DNA of 23,084 nucleotides from Bacteroidales bacterium Bact_23 (GTDB taxonomy: Bacteria; Bacteroidota; Bacteroidia; Bacteroidales; Lentimicrobiaceae): positions 1-23,084 of the forward strand of contig LUZO01000167.1 of assembly GCA_001603685.1 (NCBI GenBank). Reading direction: 5' to 3'. Shown piece by piece: positions 1 to 8,425 of this stretch; the first letter of the stretch is position 1, and each line of letters opens with the position of its first letter. Under the pieces are notes generated by a model, which searched no databases, was not told the origin of the DNA, and saw only the letters and a list, made by a program, of their open reading frames with translations. A program made the position numbers and the translations under genes.

Positions 1-20
1 CAGATGTGTATAAGAGACAG
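1..20. other. Nextera sequencing adapter remnant
   Basis: Bases 2-20 are identical to the 19-bp Tn5 mosaic end used in Nextera libraries, and the preceding C matches the Read 1 side of that adapter. Genomic sequence therefore begins at base 21. This is a library artefact at a contig end, not a transposon in the organism. Confidence 0.95.
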
Positions 21-257
21 ACTATTGTGTTTTATATGGTTAAATTATTACAGGAAATCATCATTTGAATCCTGCCGGGTATTATATCTGTTTATCAAAA
101 ATCAGGCAAAAAGTAACTTGATAATCTGAATTTTACGACAATAATTTGTTAAATAGAACGAAACTTGATAAAATCACTTTATCAGAATGTGTTCAGGTTT
201 GGTTTGCCCGCATAAAACGGGTGAATAAAGATGAGCTTTCAGATATTATCCGGTTTG
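21..257. other. Non-coding stretch at contig start
   Basis: AT-rich sequence downstream of the DUF5916 gene. I see no convincing gene or RNA. It holds a 7-bp inverted repeat (166-172 with 178-184, loop of 5) and a 4-bp one (207-210 with 218-221). Either could help end transcription of the minus-strand gene, but neither is followed by a clear U-run on that strand. Confidence 0.4.
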
Positions 258-2702
258 TTAATACTTCTTCCTTTTCTTGAACATGAGATAATCCAGATGA
301 TATATTGCTTTGATACTAAACATGTTGAGTTGCGGAGAGTTGAACATCTGCTCCAGATTGCTGAAGTATCGGATGTCATATCTGGCATCTTCGCGTAGGA
401 TGTTGTTTTTCCATACCAGGCTCAGCATACTTCCGGGTGCAAACTCCCATCCTACGGCAAGATCGATGCTGAAGTAGTTGTAGTTATAGCTCAGGTCGTA
501 GGGGAAATCAGGTTCGGCAACCAGTTTACCGTTTTCACCGAGCAGGAAATAGTCAGAATAATCGCCGGTTTGCCAGAAATGCCGCAGCCACAGCGAGGTG
601 GAAAGGAGGCGGCTGATCATATAGGTGCCCGATAGCGAGTTTTCCCTGGTTTTAATGTCACGCTTTCCAAACCAGATGGTATGTCCATCGGTGCCTACAA
701 AACCTAGATCGTTGGGGTAATTGCCGAATCCGGTATTGTAAACGACAGATACTCTGTCGCTTAGTCTTAAGATCGGTCCGATTTCGAACCATGAAAATTG
801 CTTTTTGTCGTATTCTCTGGTATAATTCCAAGAGCCGTCAATGGCAATTCTCCTTCTGTAGTCGGTTGAGAACCCCAGATTCCCCATGGTGTATCCCGGC
901 CTGATATAGTACCTGCCCGGCACCCTCGGTTCGTAATAATCGTATCTGTCAAATGGAGAAGCTGAAAGGCCCCACCACAGGGTGAGGTAATTCTTCAACA
1001 GTATGCTTCCCTGGTAATTCAACAATGTGTTGATGTTGTTCTTGTTGTTCAGTGCTCTGGTTTGTTCGAGGCCTATGCTGTGGGAGAAATTGATGTAAAT
1101 TCCGGAGGGTTCATAGATTCTGTAACTCAGATAGACACCTCCGTTTTCCTGATTTCTGTAACGGCTTATGCCGATGTCGTTGATGTTGAAACTGCTGTCG
1201 AGGGCGCTGTAATAAACGCTGAACTGAAACTTGCCCCTGCTCTTCATAAAGAAAAGGCCGTAGTTGTATCCGGTTTTGTCTTCGCCCCACGAAAACTCGG
1301 GATTTTCTTTTTTTCTGTTCCATTTGGAAACGGCAAGGTTCATCCCCAGAAAATAGGTTTTGGTTTTATTTCCGATGGTTGCGCCTCCGCCGGTAACATT
1401 TGAGTCGTCCCACCCGCCCGGGCGTGCCACATTGGTATTGATCAGATATACCGATGAGTTGTTGGGCAGCGCCTGGTCCAGAACCATAATGTTGTAGTTG
1501 GTAACCGGGTCGGTAAGGTATTTCCGTTCGTTTCCGCTGGCGGTATCCCTGATGGTAGCCCAGGTGTTTCCTGTTACCGCGTTGAAAACTCCGATACCGA
1601 GGCCTCCGTTGGTTCTTCCGCTGAATTTGATGCTGTTCAGCAAGCGGGCGTTAACGGGGTTTTTCGATACGATTTCATTCTCTTCAAGCTGTCCGTATGC
1701 ATAATAATATCTTAACGGCATCCGGCCGATACGGCGCGAGTAGAACAGATTGCCCTTGTTGAACAGATCGATCCCTTCGTTGAAAAAGGTTCGCTTTTCA
1801 TCATAAATCAGTTCGTGGGCGGTCAGGTTTTTCTGGATTTTATCCGATTGCACCTGACTGAAGTCCGGAAGCAAAATCATATCGAGGGTAAAACTTTCGT
1901 TGATTCCGTATTTCAGGTCCATGCCACCGTTGAATGAGTAGCTCCAGGGATCGTCGCTGAATTCGGAATCGTTGTTGTGTTGCATATTTCCCGAGAGGTA
2001 AGGAGTAAGGAAGAGCCTTAAGGGCGGCTTGATATCTTCGAAACCGGTAAGTTTTCCCCAGTAAACAAGGATGTTTCCCGCTCCCTTCTCTTCGAGTGCC
2101 CATTGATCCTGTTCGCGGTAGCGCCTGATTTTTCTGAAAGCCTGAAAACCCCAGTCCTGAACGGGCGAAGCCGGAAACCGGATGGCTGAATAGGGAATGC
2201 GACACTCGGCCACCCATCCTGAATCGGTAACACTAACGGCGCTGTACCAGACGGCTTCATAGGTAGGGTCAACCATCCGGCCATCCACCTGAACGCCGGA
2301 GGCTGAAAGGAAGAAGTAATAAGCATCCTGCTGGTTGTTGTAGGTATCGAATCCGAATCCGAAATAATCGGCATTCAGGTTATCATTATTTCTTTCGCCA
2401 AGCTGCCTGGCAATGCTGTCGGGCGAGGGGTCGTACATAATCCCGGCGATATAAACCGCTTCATCGTTATACATAACCAGGACTTTGGTTTCGAACGAGG
2501 GATTGGCATTGGAAACCGGCTCGTATTGCCTGAAGCCGGTTAATACTGTGGCATCCTTCCATTCGTCCGGCGATATTTCACCGTCGATGTGAGGGATTAC
2601 ATATGTTCGGTTAATTCTGGCTGATGGAGTCAGGTCATCTTGTGCTTTCAGGTTTCCTGTCAACAATAAAAATATGACTAATAATAATGTATAATTTCTC
2701 AT
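258..2702 (-). CDS. Secreted DUF5916 protein with N-terminal CBM9-like domain
   Basis: The 814-residue product has a classic signal peptide (basic start MRNY, hydrophobic core, probable cleavage after NLKA near residue 20). Residues about 35-225 resemble the carbohydrate-binding module 9 / DOMON-like domain (IDGEISPDEW, then WVAECRIPYSAIRF). The rest matches the DUF5916 family, common in Bacteroidota, which is rich in aromatic and beta-strand segments (KRTFFNEGIDLF near 305, many Tyr/Trp pairs, short basic end). Such proteins are thought to sit at the cell surface or in the outer membrane, and their substrate is unknown. I infer a beta-barrel-like C-terminal part from the alternating strand pattern only. 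It is transcribed alone, away from sucC. The family call is fairly firm; the role is open. Confidence 0.85.
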   Translation of the reverse strand: MRNYTLLLVIFLLLTGNLKAQDDLTPSARINRTYVIPHIDGEISPDEWKDATVLTGFRQYEPVSNANPSFETKVLVMYNDEAVYIAGIMYDPSPDSIARQLGERNNDNLNADYFGFGFDTYNNQQDAYYFFLSASGVQVDGRMVDPTYEAVWYSAVSVTDSGWVAECRIPYSAIRFPASPVQDWGFQAFRKIRRYREQDQWALEEKGAGNILVYWGKLTGFEDIKPPLRLFLTPYLSGNMQHNNDSEFSDDPWSYSFNGGMDLKYGINESFTLDMILLPDFSQVQSDKIQKNLTAHELIYDEKRTFFNEGIDLFNKGNLFYSRRIGRMPLRYYYAYGQLEENEIVSKNPVNARLLNSIKFSGRTNGGLGIGVFNAVTGNTWATIRDTASGNERKYLTDPVTNYNIMVLDQALPNNSSVYLINTNVARPGGWDDSNVTGGGATIGNKTKTYFLGMNLAVSKWNRKKENPEFSWGEDKTGYNYGLFFMKSRGKFQFSVYYSALDSSFNINDIGISRYRNQENGGVYLSYRIYEPSGIYINFSHSIGLEQTRALNNKNNINTLLNYQGSILLKNYLTLWWGLSASPFDRYDYYEPRVPGRYYIRPGYTMGNLGFSTDYRRRIAIDGSWNYTREYDKKQFSWFEIGPILRLSDRVSVVYNTGFGNYPNDLGFVGTDGHTIWFGKRDIKTRENSLSGTYMISRLLSTSLWLRHFWQTGDYSDYFLLGENGKLVAEPDFPYDLSYNYNYFSIDLAVGWEFAPGSMLSLVWKNNILREDARYDIRYFSNLEQMFNSPQLNMFSIKAIYHLDYLMFKKRKKY

Positions 2703-2736
2703 AAGCAGATGATGTGGTTTAAACTCTATATCGATC

Positions 2737-2744
2737 CAAAATTA
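2737..2744 (-). promoter_or_regulatory. -7 element for the DUF5916 gene
   Basis: On the minus strand this reads TAATTTTG, an exact match to the Bacteroidota TAnnTTTG -7 element, 35 bp upstream of the start codon. I do not see a good -33 TTTG at the usual distance, so this is a candidate only. Confidence 0.4.
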
Positions 2745-2784
2745 AATTATTTTTAGATTTTTCGGTTATCATGCCTTTTAAAAG

Positions 2785-2814
2785 TTGAATAAATTCAAAA
2801 TCTTTTTATTTTTG
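2785..2814 (+). promoter_or_regulatory. Candidate promoter P1 of sucC
   Basis: TTG at 2785-2787, a 19-bp spacer and TATTTTTG at 2807-2814 fit the Bacteroidota -33/-7 pattern. It would give an untranslated leader of roughly 120 nt. Confidence 0.45.
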
Positions 2815-2839
2815 TTTGAACTGATAACCGATATTTTTG
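2811..2839 (+). promoter_or_regulatory. Candidate promoter P2 of sucC
   Basis: TTTG at 2811-2814, a 17-bp spacer and a second TATTTTTG at 2832-2839. It overlaps P1, so the two may be tandem start sites or only one is used. The two -7 elements are identical octamers 25 bp apart. Confidence 0.45.
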
Positions 2840-2940
2840 TTTAAGCGGATGATTCCTGACAAATATAGCGGATAAAAGTGCTGTTTAAACGCTGAAGTGA
2901 TCAATTAAATACAAATATTATTCTGAATAACTAAAGACTC

Positions 2941-4140
2941 ATGAACCTTCACGAATTTCAGGCAAAACAGATTTTAAAATCTTACGGTGTTCCCGTGCCT
3001 TTCGGTATTGTTGTCGAAACGCCGGAACAGGCAGTTAAAGCTGCAGAAGAGATCCAACAAACCATTAACTCCGATCGCTGGGCTGTTAAAGCTCAGATTC
3101 ATGCAGGAGGCCGGGGCAAAGGTGGTGGAGTTAAAATTGCCGGCTCACTTCATGAAGTTTGGGAGAAAGCATCTCAGATTATTGGCATGACGCTGGTAAC
3201 TCCTCAAACCGGGCCCGAAGGCAAACTGGTGGGAAAAGTTCTGGTAGAGCAGAATATTTTCTATCCCGGCGAAAGCCAGCCTCAGGAGTTCTATCTGAGT
3301 ATGCTGCTGAACCGTGCCACCGGACGGGTTATGATCATGTATTCAACCGAGGGTGGAATGGATATTGAAGAAGTTGCGGAAAAGACACCTCATCTCATCT
3401 TTACCGAAGAGGTTGATCCCAAAGTGGGGCTGCAGGATTTTCAGTGCCGGAAGATTGCATACAACTTCAAACTCGACGGAACTGCACATAAAAACATGCA
3501 GAAGTTTGTGAAGGGAGTTTACAATGCTTACATGGGTAGTGATGCCGCGCTGCTTGAAATCAATCCTGTTTTCAAAACATCAGACAATCTGGTAATGGCA
3601 GCTGACTGTAAAATGCGCCTTGATCAGAATGCGCTATTCCGCCACCCCGATCTGCTTGCCATGCGCGATCTTACCGAAGAAGACCCCGCTGAAGTTGAAG
3701 CCGGCGAGCACCATCTGAATTATGTGAAGTTAAGCGGCAATGTTGGCTGCATGGTCAATGGAGCCGGGCTTGCAATGGCCACCATGGATATTATTAAGCT
3801 TTCGGGCGGCGATCCCGCCAACTTCCTCGATGTGGGCGGTACCGCAAACGCCGAGCGGGTGGAGCAGGCATTCAGAATTATTATGAAAGATCCCAATGTT
3901 AAGGTTATTCTGGTGAATATTTTCGGTGGAATTGTCCGTTGCGACCGGGTAGCCCAGGGTATTGTGGATGCATACCGCAACATTGGAAATATTAATATTC
4001 CCATTATCGTAAGGTTGCAGGGCACCAATGCCGAAGAGGCGAAAGTTCTTATCGAAGAGTCGGGGCTGAAGGTTTTTTCTGCCGTCCTGTTACAGGAAGC
4101 TGCCGAATTGGTAACCAAAGCCCTCGAGACTGTTAACTAA
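2941..4140 (+). CDS. sucC: Succinyl-CoA synthetase beta subunit (ADP-forming)
   Basis: This 399-residue ATP-grasp protein is the nucleotide-binding subunit of succinate-CoA ligase, which converts succinyl-CoA to succinate with ATP formation in the TCA cycle or in the succinate/propionate branch of fermentation. The start MNLHEFQAKQIL is diagnostic. The ATP-grasp region has AGGRGKGGGVKI near residues 56-68, and the C-terminal CoA-ligase part has NGAGLAMATMD, FLDVGGTAN and VNIFGGIVRCD. The length is close to the roughly 390-400 residues usual for the family. The alpha subunit gene sucD, adjacent to sucC in many bacteria, is not here: a terminator follows at once. Two possible promoters lie upstream. 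The identification is secure. Confidence 0.97.
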   Translation: MNLHEFQAKQILKSYGVPVPFGIVVETPEQAVKAAEEIQQTINSDRWAVKAQIHAGGRGKGGGVKIAGSLHEVWEKASQIIGMTLVTPQTGPEGKLVGKVLVEQNIFYPGESQPQEFYLSMLLNRATGRVMIMYSTEGGMDIEEVAEKTPHLIFTEEVDPKVGLQDFQCRKIAYNFKLDGTAHKNMQKFVKGVYNAYMGSDAALLEINPVFKTSDNLVMAADCKMRLDQNALFRHPDLLAMRDLTEEDPAEVEAGEHHLNYVKLSGNVGCMVNGAGLAMATMDIIKLSGGDPANFLDVGGTANAERVEQAFRIIMKDPNVKVILVNIFGGIVRCDRVAQGIVDAYRNIGNINIPIIVRLQGTNAEEAKVLIEESGLKVFSAVLLQEAAELVTKALETVN

Positions 4141-4163
4141 TTGTTTTGTGAGTGTGATAAAAG

Positions 4164-4192
4164 GAGCTGCCGGTATGGTAGCTCTTTTTTTT
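4164..4192 (+). terminator. Rho-independent terminator of sucC
   Basis: An 8-bp stem with one G-U pair (4164-4171 with 4177-4184, loop GGTAT) is followed directly by eight T at 4185-4192. It lies 24 bp after the sucC stop. Confidence 0.85.
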
Positions 4193-4230
4193 GCCCTTAT
4201 TGCAGGCAGATTGCATCATCTGATCCGGAA

Positions 4231-4263
4231 AATAAAAAACGGCCGGAGTAAATCCGGCCGTTT
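4231..4263 (-). terminator. Terminator of the ten-gene hydrogenase operon
   Basis: A perfect 11-bp stem (4237-4247 with 4253-4263, loop GTAAA), GC-rich in its core, is followed on the minus strand by a U-run read from the A-tract at 4234-4239. It lies just downstream of the hndA stop codon. The plus strand also has a short T-run after the stem, so it may back up the sucC terminator. Confidence 0.88.
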
Positions 4264-4285
4264 AACCAAACACTAATTATATACA

Positions 4286-4765
4286 TTATCGGGTATATTC
4301 CTCAATGATGTCTTTCACGCCATCGGGTGAAACACGGCCGTAAACCTTTTCGCCTACAAGCACTACCGGAGCAAGTCCGCAAGCGCCAACGCAGCGGAGG
4401 CATGCCAGTGAAAATTTGCCATCGGGGGTAGTTTCGCCAACATTGATTTTAAGGTGTTTTTTGAATTCATCAATCACTTTCTCAGCGCCGCGCACATAGC
4501 AAGCGGTTCCAAGGCAGATGGATACGGGATGCTCGCCCTTTGGCAGCATTGAGAAGAATGAGTAGAATGAAACTACACCGTAAACATGAGCTACCGAGAT
4601 ATGCAGCTCCCTGGCAATTACCTCCTGCACTTCAGCAGGAAGATAGCCAAAAATTCCCTGTGCCTGGTGCAGCACATTGATGAGTTCTCCTTTTTCGTTG
4701 TTAAACGATTTGCAGACAGCTTTCAACTCGTCGAGTCTTTCTGCGGATAATTTTATTTTTGCCAT
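4286..4765 (-). CDS. hndA: NAD(P)-linked [FeFe] hydrogenase, NuoE-like [2Fe-2S] subunit
   Basis: This 159-residue protein is the NuoE/24-kDa-type subunit. It carries a thioredoxin-fold [2Fe-2S] cluster that relays electrons between the flavin of the NuoF-like subunit and the rest of the complex. Four ligand cysteines are visible at C84, C89 (CLGTAC), C125 and C129 (CVGAC). The N-terminal helical part contains GIFGYLPAE and VYGVVSFYSFF, typical of the family. It is the last gene of the operon and follows hndD after 67 bp that include a 10-bp hairpin. In the Desulfovibrio fructosovorans hndABCD operon this subunit is encoded first, so its position here is unusual. It has a paralogue at 15999-16472. 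The symbol is assigned by family and context. Confidence 0.92.
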   Translation of the reverse strand: MAKIKLSAERLDELKAVCKSFNNEKGELINVLHQAQGIFGYLPAEVQEVIARELHISVAHVYGVVSFYSFFSMLPKGEHPVSICLGTACYVRGAEKVIDEFKKHLKINVGETTPDGKFSLACLRCVGACGLAPVVLVGEKVYGRVSPDGVKDIIEEYTR

Positions 4766-4798
4766 GATCTGAATTCTTTTGTTTGTGATGAATGATCA

Positions 4799-4822
4799 GC
4801 AGGCCGGGAATACCCGGCCTGC
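4799..4822 (-). other. Intercistronic hairpin between hndD and hndA
   Basis: A perfect 10-bp GC-rich inverted repeat (4799-4808 with 4813-4822) has a 4-nt AATA loop. No U-run follows on the minus strand, so it is probably not a strong terminator. It could stabilise the upstream mRNA end, direct processing or partly reduce readthrough into hndA. Confidence 0.75.
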
Positions 4823-4832
4823 AGGTATCGCC

Positions 4833-6605
4833 TTATTCTACAACTTTTATCTCCTTGCTTTTGTCGAAATAATGAGTGTGAAGCAGGTGATGTGATTTTT
4901 CACTCAGCGGTTTACCAAGGAATTCTTCGTACAGCTGAACGATATATGGGTTCTCGTGCGATTTTCTGATGGTCTTGCCGGCATCCTCCTGATAGATAGC
5001 CTTCTGGCGTGCTTTCAGAATTGATGAATCGCCATGGTGCAGCGGCTGGCCGCCACCACCGATACATCCGCCCGGACAGGCCATGATTTCAATCGCGTGG
5101 AATTCTGATTTGCCGTCTTTAATGTCCTGCAGGAGCTTACGGGCATTTCCTAATCCGTGTGCAATGCCGATGTTGATGGGCAGGCCATTGAAATCGATGG
5201 TTGCGCTTCTGATGAATTCCATGCCACGCAATTCAGTAAAATCAACTCTTTCGAGTTTTTTGCCTGTATGTAATTCATAAGCAGTACGAACTGCAGCTTC
5301 GATTACCCCACCGGTAGTCCCGAAAATAACGGCAGCTCCGGTTGATTCACCCAGCGGATTGTCAAATTCTTCATCCGGCAGAGCGTTAAAGTTGATGTTC
5401 GCCTGTTTGATCAGGTGGGCAAGCTCGCGGGTTGAGATTGAGAAGTCAACATCCGGGTTTCCGTCGGTTGAGAACTCTTCGCGGGTACATTCATATTTCT
5501 TTGCCAGACAGGGCATGATTGAAACAACAACCATGTCTTCGCGTTTAACATCAATCTTGTTGGCAAAATATGTTTTGGCGATTGCTCCGAACATCTGCTG
5601 CGGGCTGCGTGCAGTTGAGGGGATGTCCATCATATCGGGGAACTGGTGCTCGAAGAAGTTTACCCAACCCGGGCAGCATGAAGTGAGGATCGGCAGGGGA
5701 ACATCTTTTTCGCCATTCAGGTGGCGGGTGAGCCTGTCGAGCAACTCGGTGCCTTCCTCCATAATGGTAAGGTCAGCGGCAAAGTCGGTGTCGAATACAT
5801 AGTTGAAGCCGAGCCTTCTGAGAGCAGCAACCAGTTTTCCGGTTACCAGCGTTCCGGGCTCCATGCCGAACTCTTCGCCCAGGGCTGCCCTTACTGCAGG
5901 AGCGGTCTGAACAACAACGGTCTTGGTGGGATCGGCCAGTGCACGGATGATGGCATTGGTGTGGTCAACTTCGGTGAGTGCACCGGTAGGACATACGGCA
6001 ACGCACTGTCCGCAGTAGGTACAAACACTGTGGTCGAGGTTCATCTCGAATGCAGGAGCTACAACCGACATAAATCCGCGGTTAACAGCTGAAAGCGCTC
6101 CAACTGTCTGAACATCGTTACACATCATTTCGCACCTGCGGCACATGATACATTTATCCACATCGCGGATGATGGCGGGGGAGGTGTCTTCGCGGTAGGT
6201 TGACTGCTCACCTTCGTAATGAAGTTCCCTGATGCCAAACTCCTGAGCCATGGTCTGCAGTTCGCAGTTTCCGTTCTTGGCGCAGATCAGACAGTCGGTC
6301 GGGTGGTCGGAGAGAATCAGCTCCAGAACGGTTTTTCTTGCATTCAGTACCCTGATGTTGTGGGTGTTGATTACCATTCCGTCGGTACACTCGGTAACAC
6401 AGGCGGGAGCCAGGTTTCTGCGACCCTGAACTTCAACAACGCAAACGCGGCATCCGCCCGGCTTGTTCTCAATGTTCAGATCGTGAAGATGCAGATAGCA
6501 AAGGGTAGGGATATGGATTTCGGCTTCCCTGGCCGCTTTCAGAATTGTGGTGCCCTTGGCAACCTCAATCACTTTATTGTCGATGGTTATTTTGATTGTT
6601 TCCAT
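4833..6605 (-). CDS. hndD: [FeFe] hydrogenase catalytic subunit, NAD(P)-linked multimeric type
   Basis: This is the 590-residue catalytic subunit that makes or oxidises H2 at the H-cluster. In order it has: an N-terminal [2Fe-2S] ferredoxin-like domain (C36, C52, C55, C69), a His-Cys3 [4Fe-4S] site (H101, C105, C108, C114), two [4Fe-4S] clusters (C152/155/158/162 and C195/198/201/205), then the H-cluster domain. All three signature motifs are intact: L1 TSCCPGW at 308-314, L2 MPCLAKKYE at 364-372, and L3 EIMACPGGC at 506-514 followed by GGGGQP. The C-terminal small-subunit-like tail (KSHENP to HTHYF) is fused on, as usual. It lies 14 bp after hndC. The architecture fits HydDB group A3-like complexes, many of which couple H2 to NAD(P)H and ferredoxin together; bifurcation is inferred, not shown. 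Confidence 0.96.
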   Translation of the reverse strand: METIKITIDNKVIEVAKGTTILKAAREAEIHIPTLCYLHLHDLNIENKPGGCRVCVVEVQGRRNLAPACVTECTDGMVINTHNIRVLNARKTVLELILSDHPTDCLICAKNGNCELQTMAQEFGIRELHYEGEQSTYREDTSPAIIRDVDKCIMCRRCEMMCNDVQTVGALSAVNRGFMSVVAPAFEMNLDHSVCTYCGQCVAVCPTGALTEVDHTNAIIRALADPTKTVVVQTAPAVRAALGEEFGMEPGTLVTGKLVAALRRLGFNYVFDTDFAADLTIMEEGTELLDRLTRHLNGEKDVPLPILTSCCPGWVNFFEHQFPDMMDIPSTARSPQQMFGAIAKTYFANKIDVKREDMVVVSIMPCLAKKYECTREEFSTDGNPDVDFSISTRELAHLIKQANINFNALPDEEFDNPLGESTGAAVIFGTTGGVIEAAVRTAYELHTGKKLERVDFTELRGMEFIRSATIDFNGLPINIGIAHGLGNARKLLQDIKDGKSEFHAIEIMACPGGCIGGGGQPLHHGDSSILKARQKAIYQEDAGKTIRKSHENPYIVQLYEEFLGKPLSEKSHHLLHTHYFDKSKEIKVVE

Positions 6606-6619
6606 TTCTTTTCCGGGTA

Positions 6620-8413
6620 TTATTTGATAAACACTGCATTAAATTTGCACTTCTCAAGACAAGCTCCGCATTTGATACAAGCTTCCTGGTCGATTACATG
6701 GATGCCTTTGCGCTCACCGGCAATTGCATTAACGGGACAATTGCGTGCACAGGCAGTACAACCTACGCAGTTCTCCGGTTCAATTACATACTGCAGCAGA
6801 GCCTTACATTGACCTGAACGGCATTTCTTGTCAGTGACATGTTCAATGTACTCATCCCAGAAGTTGTCGATGGTAGAAAGTACGGGGTTGGGCGATGTCT
6901 GTCCCAGTCCGCATAATGAAGTGTCTTTAATTACAGTGCTGAGATTTCTGAGCCTGTCGATATCTTCACGGGTGCCTTTACCCTGAGTGATTTTATCCAG
7001 GATTTCATACAATCTCTTGTTTCCGATACGGCAGGGTGAACATTTTCCGCATGATTCTTCAACGGTGAAGTCGAGGTAGAATTTCGCTACCGAAACCATA
7101 CAGTCATCCTCATCCATAACAATCATACCGCCCGAGCCCATCATCGAGCCGTTGGCAAGCAGGTTGTCGTAGTCAATCGGAGTGTCAAGGTGTTTCTCGG
7201 TAAGGCATCCGCCCGAAGGGCCTCCGGTCTGAACAGCCTTGAATTTCTTGCCGTCCTTGATACCGCCGCCGATTTCGTAAATAACCTCGCGGAGGGTGGT
7301 TCCCATCGGAACTTCAATCAGTCCCACATTATTAATCTTGCCAGCAAGTGCAAAAACCTTGGTACCTTTCGATTTTTCGGTTCCAATGCTTGCAAACCAT
7401 TCGGGCCCCTGGTTTATAATAACCGGAATATTGGCTAATGTTTCAACGTTGTTAACGTTGGTAGGCTTTCCAAGATATCCTTCTACTGAGGGGAAAGGAG
7501 GTTTGAATGTAGGCTCACCTCTGTTTCCTTCCATTGAGTGGATAAGTGCCGTTTCCTCACCGCAGACAAATGCTCCGGCGCCGTAACGCAGTTCAATATC
7601 GAATGAGAAATCGGTTCCAAAAATGTTTTCGCCAAGCAGACCGTATTCCCTTGCCTGTTTTATGGCTGTTTTCAAGCGATTGATGGCAAGCGGATATTCT
7701 GCCCTGATATAGACCAGCCCTTTGGTTGAGCCGATGCAGTAGCCGCTGATGGCCATTGCTTCAATCACTGAATGGGGGTCACCCTCAAGGATTGAACGAT
7801 CCATAAATGCTCCCGGGTCACCTTCGTCGGCATTACAAACTACATATTTTATATCTGATACCGATTTGCTGGTGATTTCCAGTTTTGTTCCGGTGGGAAA
7901 ACCTCCGCCTCCGCGTCCGCGAAGACCTGACTTTTTGAGTATATCAATAACTTCCTGAGGTTTCATTTCGGTAAGACATTTTACCAGTGCCTCATATCCG
8001 TCGCGTGAGATATATTCGTCAATGTTTTCCGGATCAATAAATCCGCAGTTACGCAGCGCAATCCTGAGCTGTTTTTTGTAAAAGCCCATGTGCTTCGAGT
8101 CTTCAACCTGCTCTTTGTTCTCGGGGTCAACATACAGCAGGCGGTGTACCTTACGGCCTTTAATCAGGTGTTCTTCAATGATTTCGCGGGCATCGCCGGG
8201 GGTAACCTGTGTGTAGAAAGTATTATCGGGGATAATCTTTACGATAGGTCCTTTTTCGCAGAAACCGAAGCATCCGGTTGCAATAACCTGAACATCATTG
8301 TCGAGCCCTTTGTCGGCAACAATGGTTTTAAGGTTTTCCAGCAGCAATTCACTTTGTGATGCATGGCATCCTGTGCCGCCGCATACCAAAACATGCATTT
8401 TGAATTTTGACAT
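6620..8413 (-). CDS. hndC: NAD(P)-linked [FeFe] hydrogenase, NuoF-like flavoprotein subunit (full-length type)
   Basis: This 597-residue protein binds FMN and NAD(H) and passes electrons to the hydrogenase subunit. It has three parts. An N-terminal thioredoxin-like [2Fe-2S] domain has C11, C16, C48 and C52. The NuoF core has the FMN-site glycine run GRGGGGFPTG at 166-175, the NAD-site stretch GAGAFVCGEETAL at 278-290, and [4Fe-4S] ligands C455, C458, C461 and C501. A C-terminal two-cluster ferredoxin domain has C549/552/555/559 and C579/582/585/589. This extended form is the one found in electron-bifurcating HydABC/HndABCD enzymes. The paralogue at 14800-15966 lacks both outer domains. It follows hndB by 12 bp. 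Which cofactor (NAD or NADP) is used cannot be told from sequence alone. Confidence 0.95.
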   Translation of the reverse strand: MSKFKMHVLVCGGTGCHASQSELLLENLKTIVADKGLDNDVQVIATGCFGFCEKGPIVKIIPDNTFYTQVTPGDAREIIEEHLIKGRKVHRLLYVDPENKEQVEDSKHMGFYKKQLRIALRNCGFIDPENIDEYISRDGYEALVKCLTEMKPQEVIDILKKSGLRGRGGGGFPTGTKLEITSKSVSDIKYVVCNADEGDPGAFMDRSILEGDPHSVIEAMAISGYCIGSTKGLVYIRAEYPLAINRLKTAIKQAREYGLLGENIFGTDFSFDIELRYGAGAFVCGEETALIHSMEGNRGEPTFKPPFPSVEGYLGKPTNVNNVETLANIPVIINQGPEWFASIGTEKSKGTKVFALAGKINNVGLIEVPMGTTLREVIYEIGGGIKDGKKFKAVQTGGPSGGCLTEKHLDTPIDYDNLLANGSMMGSGGMIVMDEDDCMVSVAKFYLDFTVEESCGKCSPCRIGNKRLYEILDKITQGKGTREDIDRLRNLSTVIKDTSLCGLGQTSPNPVLSTIDNFWDEYIEHVTDKKCRSGQCKALLQYVIEPENCVGCTACARNCPVNAIAGERKGIHVIDQEACIKCGACLEKCKFNAVFIK

Positions 8414-8425
8414 TACCGCTCCTCC

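Noticed and set aside
2..20. Transposon end (Tn5 mosaic end) as a natural mobile element
   Set aside because: The sequence is the engineered library adapter at the exact contig start and no transposase gene is present.
166..184. 7-bp inverted repeat downstream of the DUF5916 gene as a terminator
   Set aside because: The stem is AT-rich and is not followed by a U-run on the minus strand; kept only as a note in the non-coding region.
1062..1403. Plus-strand open frame inside the DUF5916 gene, and similar long frames opposite the hydrogenase genes
   Set aside because: These are antisense shadows of strongly supported genes, with no domain features of their own.
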